Below the pieces are notes generated by a model. It ran no database searches, had not been told where the DNA came from, and saw nothing but the letters and a program-made list of their open reading frames with translations. From JARICQ01 sp964527205 (GTDB taxonomy: Bacteria; Bacillota; Clostridia; Tissierellales; Tissierellaceae), in the NCBI GenBank assembly GCA_964527205.1, contig CAZGQG010000043.1:1-12288 (forward strand): a stretch of 12,288 nucleotides of DNA, read 5' to 3'. Made by a program: the position numbers and the translations under genes. Positions 5,615 to 12,288 of this stretch are shown here, piece by piece (position 1 is the first letter of the stretch; each line of letters opens with the position of its first letter).

Positions 5615-6859
5615 ATGAGACATTACAAGGATATTGAGCTATACAAGGATGTGGAGCAGGAAGATTGGGATGACTGGAAATGGCAGGTTCGTAATAGGAT
5701 TACAGATGTAGAAGAGCTAAGACAGATAATCAATCTAACAGAGCAGGAAGAAAAAGACATAACAGAAGTCCTGGCAAAGTTTAGGGTAGGTATTACTCCC
5801 TACTACGCTTCATTAATGGACCCGGATGATCCAAATTGTCCAATTAGGATGCAGGCAGTGCCAACCATAGCAGAAACCCACATAGGATCAGCAGACCTTG
5901 AAGATCCCCTAAGTGAAGATGAGGATTCACCAGTTCCTGGACTTACTCACAGGTATCCAGATAGGGTTCTTTTCCTTATAACAGACATGTGCTCCATGTA
6001 CTGCAGACACTGTACTAGAAGAAGATTTGCAGGCCAACAGGATTCAGGAGTACCAAGGGAAAGAATAGATGCAGCTATAGAGTACATTAGAAATACACCT
6101 CAGGTAAGGGACGTTCTTCTTTCAGGAGGAGACTGCCTCTTAGTATCTGATGATAATTTAGAATATATAATCAAGGAGCTTAGGGCAATCCCTCATGTTG
6201 AGATTATAAGACTGGGAAGCCGTACTCCAGTAGTTCTGCCTCAGAGGATAACAGATGATCTGGTAAATATGCTAAAGAAATATCATCCAATATGGTTAAA
6301 TACACATTTCAACCATCCAAAGGAAATCACACCGGAGTCAAAAGCGGCCTGTGAGAAAATGGCTAATGCAGGTATACCCCTAGGAAATCAGTCTGTACTA
6401 CTTAGAGGAATCAATGATTGTACTCACATAATGAGAGAGCTGGTACATGGTCTAGTAAAGATAAGGGTAAGACCATACTATATTTACCAATGCGACCTTT
6501 CCATGGGTATTGAACACTTTAGAACCAAGGTGTCTAAGGGTATAGAAATTATAGAAGGATTAAGAGGCCATACATCAGGTTATGCAGTTCCTACCTTTGT
6601 AGTGGATGCACCAGGTGGAGGAGGAAAGACTCCAGTTATGCCTCAGTATGTAATCTCCCAGTCCCCAACAAAAGTGGTTCTTAGAAACTATGAGGGAATT
6701 ATTACAACCTATACAGAGCCTCAAATGATAGAAGAGGAATGCCAGTGTGAGGTTTGCAAGGGAGAAAGAGAGAGTCATCTTTCAGGAGTAGCTGAGTTAA
6801 TGGAGGGTCCAGAGGTTAAGAGTTTGGAGCCTAGTTATCTTGAGAGGAAGAATAGATAA
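5615..6859 (+). CDS. kamA: L-lysine 2,3-aminomutase
   Basis: A radical SAM, PLP-dependent enzyme that interconverts L-lysine and L-beta-lysine, the entry step of lysine fermentation. At 414 residues it matches the clostridial enzyme (about 416). The [4Fe-4S] motif CSMYCRHC supplies Cys126, Cys130 and Cys133. The PLP lysine is Lys338 in PGGGGKTP. Asp294 and Asp331 correspond to the residues that hold the substrate's side-chain amino group, which favours lysine over glutamate as substrate. The structural zinc cysteines are present as Cys269 and the C-terminal CQCEVC (Cys376, Cys378, Cys381). AAGGAG (5601-5606) lies 8 bases before the ATG. It follows kdd by 25 bases. Downstream is a 643-bp gap that separates it from kamB, unlike the tight packing of the later genes. 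Confidence 0.97.
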   Translation: MRHYKDIELYKDVEQEDWDDWKWQVRNRITDVEELRQIINLTEQEEKDITEVLAKFRVGITPYYASLMDPDDPNCPIRMQAVPTIAETHIGSADLEDPLSEDEDSPVPGLTHRYPDRVLFLITDMCSMYCRHCTRRRFAGQQDSGVPRERIDAAIEYIRNTPQVRDVLLSGGDCLLVSDDNLEYIIKELRAIPHVEIIRLGSRTPVVLPQRITDDLVNMLKKYHPIWLNTHFNHPKEITPESKAACEKMANAGIPLGNQSVLLRGINDCTHIMRELVHGLVKIRVRPYYIYQCDLSMGIEHFRTKVSKGIEIIEGLRGHTSGYAVPTFVVDAPGGGGKTPVMPQYVISQSPTKVVLRNYEGIITTYTEPQMIEEECQCEVCKGERESHLSGVAELMEGPEVKSLEPSYLERKNR

Positions 6860-6895
6860 AACATTTTATATTGTAAATAGGGACTTTCAGGTAAG

Positions 6896-7071
6896 GAGAT
6901 TATTATTTTAGAAGGCTCCTTATGTTCGGGATTGGTAATCATCACCAGCGGAGAAAAAATAGAGTTGCAAACTCGCTACGCTCAGACAGTGCAACTCTGG
7001 CAATTTTTTCTCTCACTGGGATGCTTACACAATCCCTCACAATGACGTCCCTTATCTAAAATAATAATCTC
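6896..7071. repeat. 176-bp near-palindromic element, MITE-like or REP-like
   Basis: The ends are perfect 17-bp inverted repeats (6896-6912 and 7055-7071). Symmetry continues inwards: GGGATTG (6928-6934) with CAATCCC (7030-7036), CCAGCG with CACTGG at one mismatch, GAGAAAAAAT (6951-6960) with ATTTTTTCTC (7003-7012), and AGAGTTGCA (6961-6969) with TGCAACTCT (6990-6998). The single-stranded form would fold into one long interrupted hairpin. The core CTCGCTACGCTCAGACAG is more GC-rich than the surrounding spacer. There is no coding capacity and no clear target-site duplication. This is typical of dispersed non-autonomous elements, though copy number cannot be seen here. Confidence 0.8.
6951..7012 (+). 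terminator. Terminator-like core of the palindromic element after kamA
   Basis: The inner stem AGAGTTGCA/TGCAACTCT (6961-6998) is followed, after GGCAA, by TTTTTT (7004-7009), and the flanking A and T runs extend the pairing. This could end or reduce transcription coming from kdd-kamA, about 95-150 bases after the kamA stop. Because the T run is itself paired with an A run, the structure resembles a bidirectional terminator. Efficiency is unknown. Confidence 0.4.
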
Positions 7072-7502
7072 TATATATCTTGGTGTGTTAGAATATAGGT
7101 ATACAGTATTAAATATGTATCCATTATTAAAAAGAGATAAAATATATAAAACATATAAAAATATACCAACACAAAAGAATCATTAAAACAGATAAAAATA
7201 TAACAACACAGAAGAATCTTTAAAACATATTAAAATATAAAAAGATGTTGAAGACAAAAAGATATAGAAAACATAAGATAGCTGGAATAGGTATTATCTA
7301 GATAAAATTATTAAAGACCATCAAATATTTAAAGATTATAAAAGCATTAAGGATTATAAAGAATTTAAAGATTTTTAAGGATTTTAAAAGATAAGTTATG
7401 AACGTAAGTAATAAATTTAACTAATTTTTAATCTTGAAATAAAAACATATACTTATGAGATGTAATGAAAATATATAAAATATAAAGAAAAGGAGTGATG
7501 CC
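7072..7502. other. AT-rich gene-free spacer before kamB
   Basis: This 430-bp stretch has no credible ORF or RNA gene. It is very AT-rich and purine-biased on the plus strand, with the 37-bp tandem repeats at 7148-7240. Further on (about 7330-7395) it has shorter degenerate repeats of the type TAAAGATT/TAAGGATT at roughly 18-base spacing. I looked for sigma-A and sigma-54 promoters ahead of kamB and found none convincing. TTGAAA (7434-7439) and TATACT (7448-7453) are only 8 bases apart. Confidence 0.6.
7148..7240. repeat. 37-bp tandem repeat, about 2.5 copies
   Basis: Copy 1 (7148-7184) and copy 2 (7185-7221) agree at 33 of 37 positions. A third, partial copy starts at 7222 with AAAACATATTAAAATATAA. 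The unit is AAAACA-led and AT-rich with an ACAACACA-type core. The copies abut with no spacers, so this is not a CRISPR. It probably arose by slippage. Confidence 0.75.
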
Positions 7503-8534
7503 TTGTTAATTGAACATATTAGAGATAAGTATGAAACTGTTTCTATAGTTGGAATGTCTAAGAATAGTGGGAAGACTGTTGCTCTTAATTATCTTATTCA
7601 GGAAGCCTATGGGGAAGGGATGAGCATAGGTATCACATCTATTGGAAGGGATGGGGAGTCTGTGGATATTGTCACTGATACGGACAAGCCTCCTATCTAT
7701 TTGGAAGAGGGAACTCTTCTTGCTACTTCTAGTCAGATGATTGATCTGGGGGATGCTAATATTGAAATCCTTAGGGTTACTGATTATAGGACCCCTCTTG
7801 GAGAGGTTATCATTGGAAGGGTTAGGGATGCTGGTTATGTTCAGCTAGCTGGACCACAACTACTTTCAGAGGTCAAGAAGGTTACAGAGATTATGCTGGA
7901 ATTTGGAGCTGAGTTTGTGATTATAGATGGGGCACTGGATAGGATATCTCAAGCAGCACCAGACATATCCCAGGCAGCCATACTTTCTGTGGGAGCTGTG
8001 CTTTCCAGGGACATGAATAGGGTTATAGAAGAGTCCCTTCATGTGGCATCTACCCTTAATCTGCCTCAGATAGAGGATGAGGGGATAAGAAGTCTTGCCA
8101 GATCCTTAATGGATGAGGATAAGATAGGTCTTATAGATGAAGAGGGGGAGATAGAAGAAATCCCTATAAAAACAGCCCTAGGCTGTGGACATATAATTGC
8201 CCAGTATCTCAGGGATGATTCAAGGTATTTGGTCCTTCCTGGTTGCCTATCTAAAAACACCCTGGAAGACTTAGTGAGAACCACTAGAAGATATAAGAAT
8301 TTAGAGATAATAATAAAGGACGGGACCAAGGTCTTTGTCCAGGCCAAGGATTGGCTTAGATTTATGAAACTAGGTGTAAGAGTTGGGGTACTGGATGGTA
8401 TAAATCTTGTGGCAGTTACCTTAAATCCCTATTCACCTAAGGGCTATTATTTCCAACCAGAAGAATTTTTAAGCAAGATGAGATCCTACATAAAAGATAT
8501 TCCTGTGGTAGACCTAGTATTGGGGGGCGATTAA
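7503..8534 (+). CDS. kamB: Lysine 5,6-aminomutase reactivation protein KamB (P-loop protein)
   Basis: A 343-residue cytoplasmic protein with an N-terminal nucleotide-binding site. The P-loop IVGMSKNSGKT (15-25) has one residue more than the classical spacing between the first Gly and GKT, and EFVIIDGALDR (137-147) looks like a Walker B strand with Asp142. The name follows from position: in lysine fermenters this gene and kamC stand before kamDE, and the pair is proposed to reactivate the B12 mutase by exchanging damaged cofactor. The start is TTG 7503, with AAAAGGAG (7488-7495) 7 bases upstream; the nearby ATG 7498 is in another frame and stops after three codons. Seven bases separate it from kamC. 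The first 400 or so bases favour T-ending codons more than the rest of the cluster. The family assignment is fairly sure; the biochemical role is inferred from the literature. Confidence 0.82.
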   Translation: MLIEHIRDKYETVSIVGMSKNSGKTVALNYLIQEAYGEGMSIGITSIGRDGESVDIVTDTDKPPIYLEEGTLLATSSQMIDLGDANIEILRVTDYRTPLGEVIIGRVRDAGYVQLAGPQLLSEVKKVTEIMLEFGAEFVIIDGALDRISQAAPDISQAAILSVGAVLSRDMNRVIEESLHVASTLNLPQIEDEGIRSLARSLMDEDKIGLIDEEGEIEEIPIKTALGCGHIIAQYLRDDSRYLVLPGCLSKNTLEDLVRTTRRYKNLEIIIKDGTKVFVQAKDWLRFMKLGVRVGVLDGINLVAVTLNPYSPKGYYFQPEEFLSKMRSYIKDIPVVDLVLGGD

Positions 8535-8541
8535 GATTTTT

Positions 8542-10191
8542 ATGGATGAGGAAACAAAGAGATCCTTAGATTTTCAATATATATTAAATAATATCCATAC
8601 TCTGACTCCCTATGGAATGCTATACAAATCAAGACTCAAGGCCTATCTCCCAGGAGAAGAGGTTAAGCTCCAACATGAACTTAAAAAAATGGAATCATTA
8701 ATAAACATTATAGAAGATACAAATGTAAGGCAGGATTTTAATAATATCTTTGCCAGGATAAAAGACCTTAGGACCTCTATAAAAAGAGCCATGGACAAGT
8801 TTATCCTTACCGAGGTAGAGCTTTTTGAAATAAAGAACTTTCTCTTTCTCTTAAAGGAATTAAGTGAGCTTATGGAAGAGCATAGGATTCCTATTTACAA
8901 GGATACGGAAATAAGAAGAATAGAAGAGTTGGAAAGAATATTAGACCCTGAGGACACAGGGATTTCCAGCTTTTATGTATACGATGCCTATTCAGAGGAC
9001 TTAAAGAGAATTAGAGAAGAAAAAAGAGCCCTGGATAGGGAGATTAGAATGAAGAAAAAGGAAATGAAGGCTAAGATAAAGAGGGATTTAAATCTAGACC
9101 TAAGACCAGATGATTCCCTAGTCCTCCCAAAGACGGAGGAAAAGATGATAGAAAAGATTAAGTCCTACCAAGACCTGGTTTATCTTTCTGAGACCTATAT
9201 GAATGTAAGGTTTTCCATTAGGCCTACAGATGAGATTACCACCATGGAAAGGCAGGTTTCCAGTCTCAAGGAAGAAGAGGAAAAGGAAGAGCTCCTTATT
9301 AGGGAAAGGCTTTCTAATAATATAGGAAGCAAGAGAAAGGAACTCTTTAGAAATATAGCCAATATAGGAAGACTGGACCTTCTCATAGCCAAGTCCAACT
9401 ATGCCATAGATATAGAAGGGACTAGACCAGAAATAGTTACAGAACAAGAAGTAGAAATAGAGGATGGTATCCATCCTATGGCCAGGGATTTTCTAGAGGA
9501 CAATGATCTGGAATTTACCCCTGTAAGCATAGCCCTAAGAAGAGGAGCCTCCTGTATAACAGGGGCCAATATGGGGGGAAAGACCATAAGTCTTAAGATG
9601 CTAGGACTCCTTACAGCCATGGCCCAATATGGGCTTTATGTACCTGCAAGGAGGATGAAACTATCCCTAAATAACTTTATCAAGACCTCCATAGGAGACA
9701 TGCAGTCTGCAGATTCAGGCCTGTCAACCTTTGGAGGAGAGACCAAGACTGTGCAGGAAGCCATAGAGAGATCTGATGACAGGGGCCTTATACTTATAGA
9801 TGAACTGGCAAGGGGAACAAATCCTGAAGAGGGCTACGCCATATCCAAGGCCATAGTAAGCTACCTTAAGGATAGGAACTCCATAAGTCTACTTACCACC
9901 CACTATGACAATGTGGCCAATATGGATGGTGTCCTTCATCTCCAGGTAGTAGGACTTGCCAATGTGGACATAGATGAGCTTGAAAGGGAATTTAGTCATG
10001 AAAACAAGATGGAAGTAATCAATAAATATATGGATTATAATCTAAAGCCTGTGGAGGGTAAGAAGGATGTGCCTAAGGATGCCATAAATATAGCCAAGAT
10101 CATGGGGCTTGAAAAGAGCATCTTAGACCAGGCAGAAAGATATTTAATAGAGGATAAAAAATCACTAGAAGGAGTTGAGCAGGATGGGTAA
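8542..10191 (+). CDS. kamC: Lysine 5,6-aminomutase reactivation ATPase KamC (MutS-like)
   Basis: A 549-residue protein resembling the core and ATPase of MutS/MutS2. The first about 310 residues are highly charged and helical, with coiled-coil-prone stretches at roughly 150-190 and 240-275. Then comes the ATPase: Walker A TGANMGGKT (340-348), ADSGLSTFGGE signature (390-400), Walker B LILIDE (416-421) and the switch His454 in LLTTHYD. It lacks the mismatch-recognition domain of MutS and the Smr nuclease of MutS2. With its place between kamB and kamD, this argues for a chaperone-like role in reactivating the B12 aminomutase and not for DNA repair. The start ATG has only a poor, distant purine run (8522-8530) ahead of it, so translation may be coupled to kamB, which ends 7 bases before. 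Its last 8 bases overlap kamD. Confidence 0.85.
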   Translation: MDEETKRSLDFQYILNNIHTLTPYGMLYKSRLKAYLPGEEVKLQHELKKMESLINIIEDTNVRQDFNNIFARIKDLRTSIKRAMDKFILTEVELFEIKNFLFLLKELSELMEEHRIPIYKDTEIRRIEELERILDPEDTGISSFYVYDAYSEDLKRIREEKRALDREIRMKKKEMKAKIKRDLNLDLRPDDSLVLPKTEEKMIEKIKSYQDLVYLSETYMNVRFSIRPTDEITTMERQVSSLKEEEEKEELLIRERLSNNIGSKRKELFRNIANIGRLDLLIAKSNYAIDIEGTRPEIVTEQEVEIEDGIHPMARDFLEDNDLEFTPVSIALRRGASCITGANMGGKTISLKMLGLLTAMAQYGLYVPARRMKLSLNNFIKTSIGDMQSADSGLSTFGGETKTVQEAIERSDDRGLILIDELARGTNPEEGYAISKAIVSYLKDRNSISLLTTHYDNVANMDGVLHLQVVGLANVDIDELEREFSHENKMEVINKYMDYNLKPVEGKKDVPKDAINIAKIMGLEKSILDQAERYLIEDKKSLEGVEQDG

Positions 10192-11743
10192 ATTAAATCT
10201 TGACCAGGGCTTAATAGATAGCTGTAGGAATGCAGCTAAAAACATAGCAGAAGATGTACAGGAATTTATAGATTTACATACCACCACATCTACTGAAAGA
10301 ACTGTAGTTAGGCTTCTGGGAGTAGATGGGGTAGATGAGATTGAAAAACCTCTTCCCAATGTAGTAGTAGATAATATAGTGGAGGGTGGAGGACTGGAAA
10401 GAGGGGCCTGCTACTGGATGGGTAATGCGGTCCTAGAAACTGGCCTAAGCCCCCAGGAAATAGCAGATCAAATATCCAGAGGAGAATTAGACATTACAAG
10501 ACTTCCAGCCCATGATGAAAAAGAGATAAGAAGAACTGTGGAGGGCATTGCAGAGGAAACTGTGGAAAAGATCTTAGGAAAGAGAAGGGAAAGAGAAAAG
10601 TATCTAGACACCATAGGAGAAGGCAAGAAACCTTACCTTTATGTAATAGTAGCTACAGGAAATATCTATGAAGATATAGTCCAGGCCAGGGCAGCAGGCA
10701 AGCAGGGAGCAGATATTGTGGCAGTAATAAGGACCACAGGCCAGTCTCTGCTAGACTATGTACCCTACGGACCAACTAAGGAAGGCTTTGGTGGAACCTA
10801 TGCAACCCAGGAAAACTTCCGTCTTATGAGAGAGGCCCTGGATGAAGTAGGAGAAGAGGAAGGCAGATATATAAGACTATGTAACTATTGCTCAGGCCTA
10901 TGTATGCCAGAGATTGCAGCCATGGGAGCAGTGGAAAGACTGGACATGATGCTTAATGACGCCCTATACGGTATACTATTCAGAGATATTAATATGCAAA
11001 GAACCCTGGTAGACCAATACTTCTCAAGAATAATAAATGGTTTTGCAGGAATTATAATAAATACAGGAGAAGACAATTACCTTACAACAGATGATGCAGT
11101 AGAGGCGGCTCATACAGTCTTAGCATCTCAGTTTATAAATGAACAATTTGCAGCCAAGGCAGGAATCCCAGAAGAACAAATGGGACTGGGCCATGCCTTT
11201 GAAATGGATCCAAATCTTGAAAATGGTTTCCTTTTAGAATTAGCCCAGGCTCAAATGGCCAGGGAAATATTCCCTAGGGCCCCACTTAAGTATATGCCTC
11301 CAACAAAGTTTATGACAGGTAATATATTTAAGGGACATATCCAGGACGCCCTATTTAATATGGTGTCCATTATGACCAATCAAGGAATCCAACTCCTTGG
11401 CATGCCAACAGAGGCAATCCACACACCTCATCTCCAGGACAGGTATCTGGCCATAGAAAATGCAGAATATGTATTTTCCAATGCAAGAAACCTAGGAGAT
11501 GAAATAGAATTTAAAAAAGGTGGAATGATTCAGTCTAGGGCAGCAGATGTCTTAGAAGAGGCTGAAGAACTCCTTACTCAAATAGAAAGAGAAGGACTTT
11601 TCCAAACCATAGAGCAGGGTAAGTTTGGTGGAGTGAAAAGAATGAGAAATGGAGGCAAGGGTCTGGATGGGGTAGCCAGAAAGGACTCAGGTTACTTTAA
11701 TCCCTTTATAGATCTAATGCTTGGAGGTGGACAGGATGAGTGA
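10184..11743 (+). CDS. kamD: Lysine 5,6-aminomutase, alpha subunit
   Basis: The large subunit (519 residues, close to the 516 or so of the Clostridium sticklandii protein) of the adenosylcobalamin- and PLP-dependent mutase. The enzyme converts L-beta-lysine to 3,5-diaminohexanoate and D-lysine to 2,5-diaminohexanoate. It supplies the TIM barrel that faces the cofactors; the conserved stretch RTTGQSLLDYVPYG (183-196), followed by a Gly-rich loop, lies in it. The C-terminal part (MPPTKFMTGNIFKG onward) is also strongly conserved. ATG 10184 is preferred over TTG 10175 because GGAG (10171-10174) lies 9 bases before the ATG but touches the TTG. The start overlaps the kamC stop by 8 bases (ATGGGTAA), a sign of translational coupling, and the gene overlaps kamE in the same way. 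Intact. Confidence 0.95.
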   Translation: MGKLNLDQGLIDSCRNAAKNIAEDVQEFIDLHTTTSTERTVVRLLGVDGVDEIEKPLPNVVVDNIVEGGGLERGACYWMGNAVLETGLSPQEIADQISRGELDITRLPAHDEKEIRRTVEGIAEETVEKILGKRREREKYLDTIGEGKKPYLYVIVATGNIYEDIVQARAAGKQGADIVAVIRTTGQSLLDYVPYGPTKEGFGGTYATQENFRLMREALDEVGEEEGRYIRLCNYCSGLCMPEIAAMGAVERLDMMLNDALYGILFRDINMQRTLVDQYFSRIINGFAGIIINTGEDNYLTTDDAVEAAHTVLASQFINEQFAAKAGIPEEQMGLGHAFEMDPNLENGFLLELAQAQMAREIFPRAPLKYMPPTKFMTGNIFKGHIQDALFNMVSIMTNQGIQLLGMPTEAIHTPHLQDRYLAIENAEYVFSNARNLGDEIEFKKGGMIQSRAADVLEEAEELLTQIEREGLFQTIEQGKFGGVKRMRNGGKGLDGVARKDSGYFNPFIDLMLGGGQDE

Positions 11744-12288
11744 AATAGAAAAAGTTGATTTAAGACAGATCAAACCCTATGGAGACACCCTAAATGATGG
11801 AATGGTACAAATGGGATTCACCCTTCCAGTAGCCAAGGGACCAGAGGCAGATGAGGCAGCAAAGATCCTAGCAAGAAAGATGGGCTTTGAAGAGCCAGCA
11901 GTAGTTTATTCCAAGGACCTAGGCATAGGCTATACTTACTTTGTAGTTTACGGAAAGACAGTTCACACAGTGGACTATACAATTATAGAGGTACCTAAGG
12001 TAGATGTGGATTCTATGGAAAAGGAAGAAGTAGAGACCTATATAAGGGACAATATAAAAAGAGATGTGGTAATAGTAGGGGCCTGTACAGGTACAGATGC
12101 CCATACAGTAGGTATAGATGCAATAATGAATATGAAGGGCTATGCAGGACATTTTGGCCTGGAAAGATATGAGGGAGTAGAGGCCTACAATCTAGGCTCC
12201 CAGGTTCCCAATGAGGAACTGGTGAAAAGAGCCATAGAACTAGATGCAGATGCCATCCTAGTATCCCAGGTAGTAACCCAAAAGGATG
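11736..12288 (+). CDS. kamE: Lysine 5,6-aminomutase, beta subunit (cut by the window end)
   Basis: The small, cofactor-carrying subunit, 184 codons visible of about 260. The B12-binding motif DAHTVG contains His123, the lower axial ligand to cobalt, equivalent to His133 of the C. sticklandii enzyme. Eleven residues later Lys134 (in NMKGYAGHFG) corresponds to Lys144, which holds PLP as an internal aldimine. The same His-to-Lys spacing as in the characterised enzyme makes the assignment firm. The N-terminus is about 10 residues shorter than that reference. GGAGG (11723-11727) lies 8 bases before ATG 11736, and the start overlaps the kamD stop by 8 bases, which favours equal synthesis of the two subunits. 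The frame is open to the last base. Confidence 0.95.
   Translation, partial: MSEIEKVDLRQIKPYGDTLNDGMVQMGFTLPVAKGPEADEAAKILARKMGFEEPAVVYSKDLGIGYTYFVVYGKTVHTVDYTIIEVPKVDVDSMEKEEVETYIRDNIKRDVVIVGACTGTDAHTVGIDAIMNMKGYAGHFGLERYEGVEAYNLGSQVPNEELVKRAIELDADAILVSQVVTQKD

Noticed and set aside
7148..7240. CRISPR array
   Set aside because: The 37-bp units abut directly with no unique spacers and there are no cas genes in the window.
9118..9474. Minus-strand ORF of 118 codons inside kamC
   Set aside because: It is wholly antisense to the well-supported kamC, with no ribosome binding site or family resemblance.
8542..10191. DNA mismatch repair protein MutS2
   Set aside because: The ATPase is MutS-like, but the Smr nuclease domain is missing, and position and coupling to kamB and kamD fit KamC.
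1..12288. tRNA, rRNA, prophage, toxin-antitoxin or defence genes
   Set aside because: No such genes or signatures were seen; every sizeable ORF is accounted for by metabolic, transport or regulatory genes.

Overview
The window looks like part of the chromosome of a low-GC, anaerobic, amino-acid-fermenting Firmicute of the Tissierellia/Clostridia kind. The grounds are AT-rich spacers, heavy use of AGA/AGG and ATA codons, strong AGGAGG ribosome binding sites, a sigma-54 activator, and an aminomutase pathway for fermenting lysine. The genus cannot be fixed from the sequence alone.

Layout. At the left edge two genes run leftwards: the first 16 codons of a gene whose N-terminus resembles RocB-type M20 peptidases (1-50, minus) and, upstream of it, a sodium/amino-acid symporter of the AGCS family (72-1451, minus) with a good sigma-A-type promoter at 1591-1619. 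Divergent from these is glutamate racemase murI (1794-2597), with its own promoter at 1731-1759 and a weak terminator. Next comes a PAS-AAA+-Fis sigma-54 activator (2658-4046). A gene-free control region (4047-4560) follows. It holds three inverted repeats, a terminator-like hairpin, an almost perfect -24/-12 sigma-54 promoter (4391-4406) and a 100-N assembly gap (4435-4534).

The rest is the lysine fermentation cluster: kdd (4561-5589) and kamA (5615-6859), then a 643-bp gene-free spacer containing a 176-bp near-palindromic element and 37-bp tandem repeats, then kamB (7503-8534), kamC (8542-10191), kamD (10184-11743) and kamE (11736 to beyond the right edge).

How they work together. KamA turns L-lysine into L-beta-lysine. 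The B12- and PLP-dependent KamDE mutase moves the terminal amino group to give 3,5-diaminohexanoate. Kdd oxidises this to 5-amino-3-oxohexanoate. KamB and KamC are the proposed ATP-dependent reactivation proteins for the B12 mutase. The later steps (the Kce cleavage enzyme, the Kal ammonia-lyase and acetoacetate CoA transfer) are not in the window and would be expected beyond 12288. The activator directly upstream of a sigma-54 promoter is the obvious candidate to switch on kdd-kamA, and perhaps kamBCDE, when lysine or a product is present. This regulatory circuit is inferred.

The enzymes belong to a known pathway, so I do not claim a new system. The points most worth a second look are the sigma-54 control region, the palindromic element that splits the operon, and the assembly gap, which may not be real.
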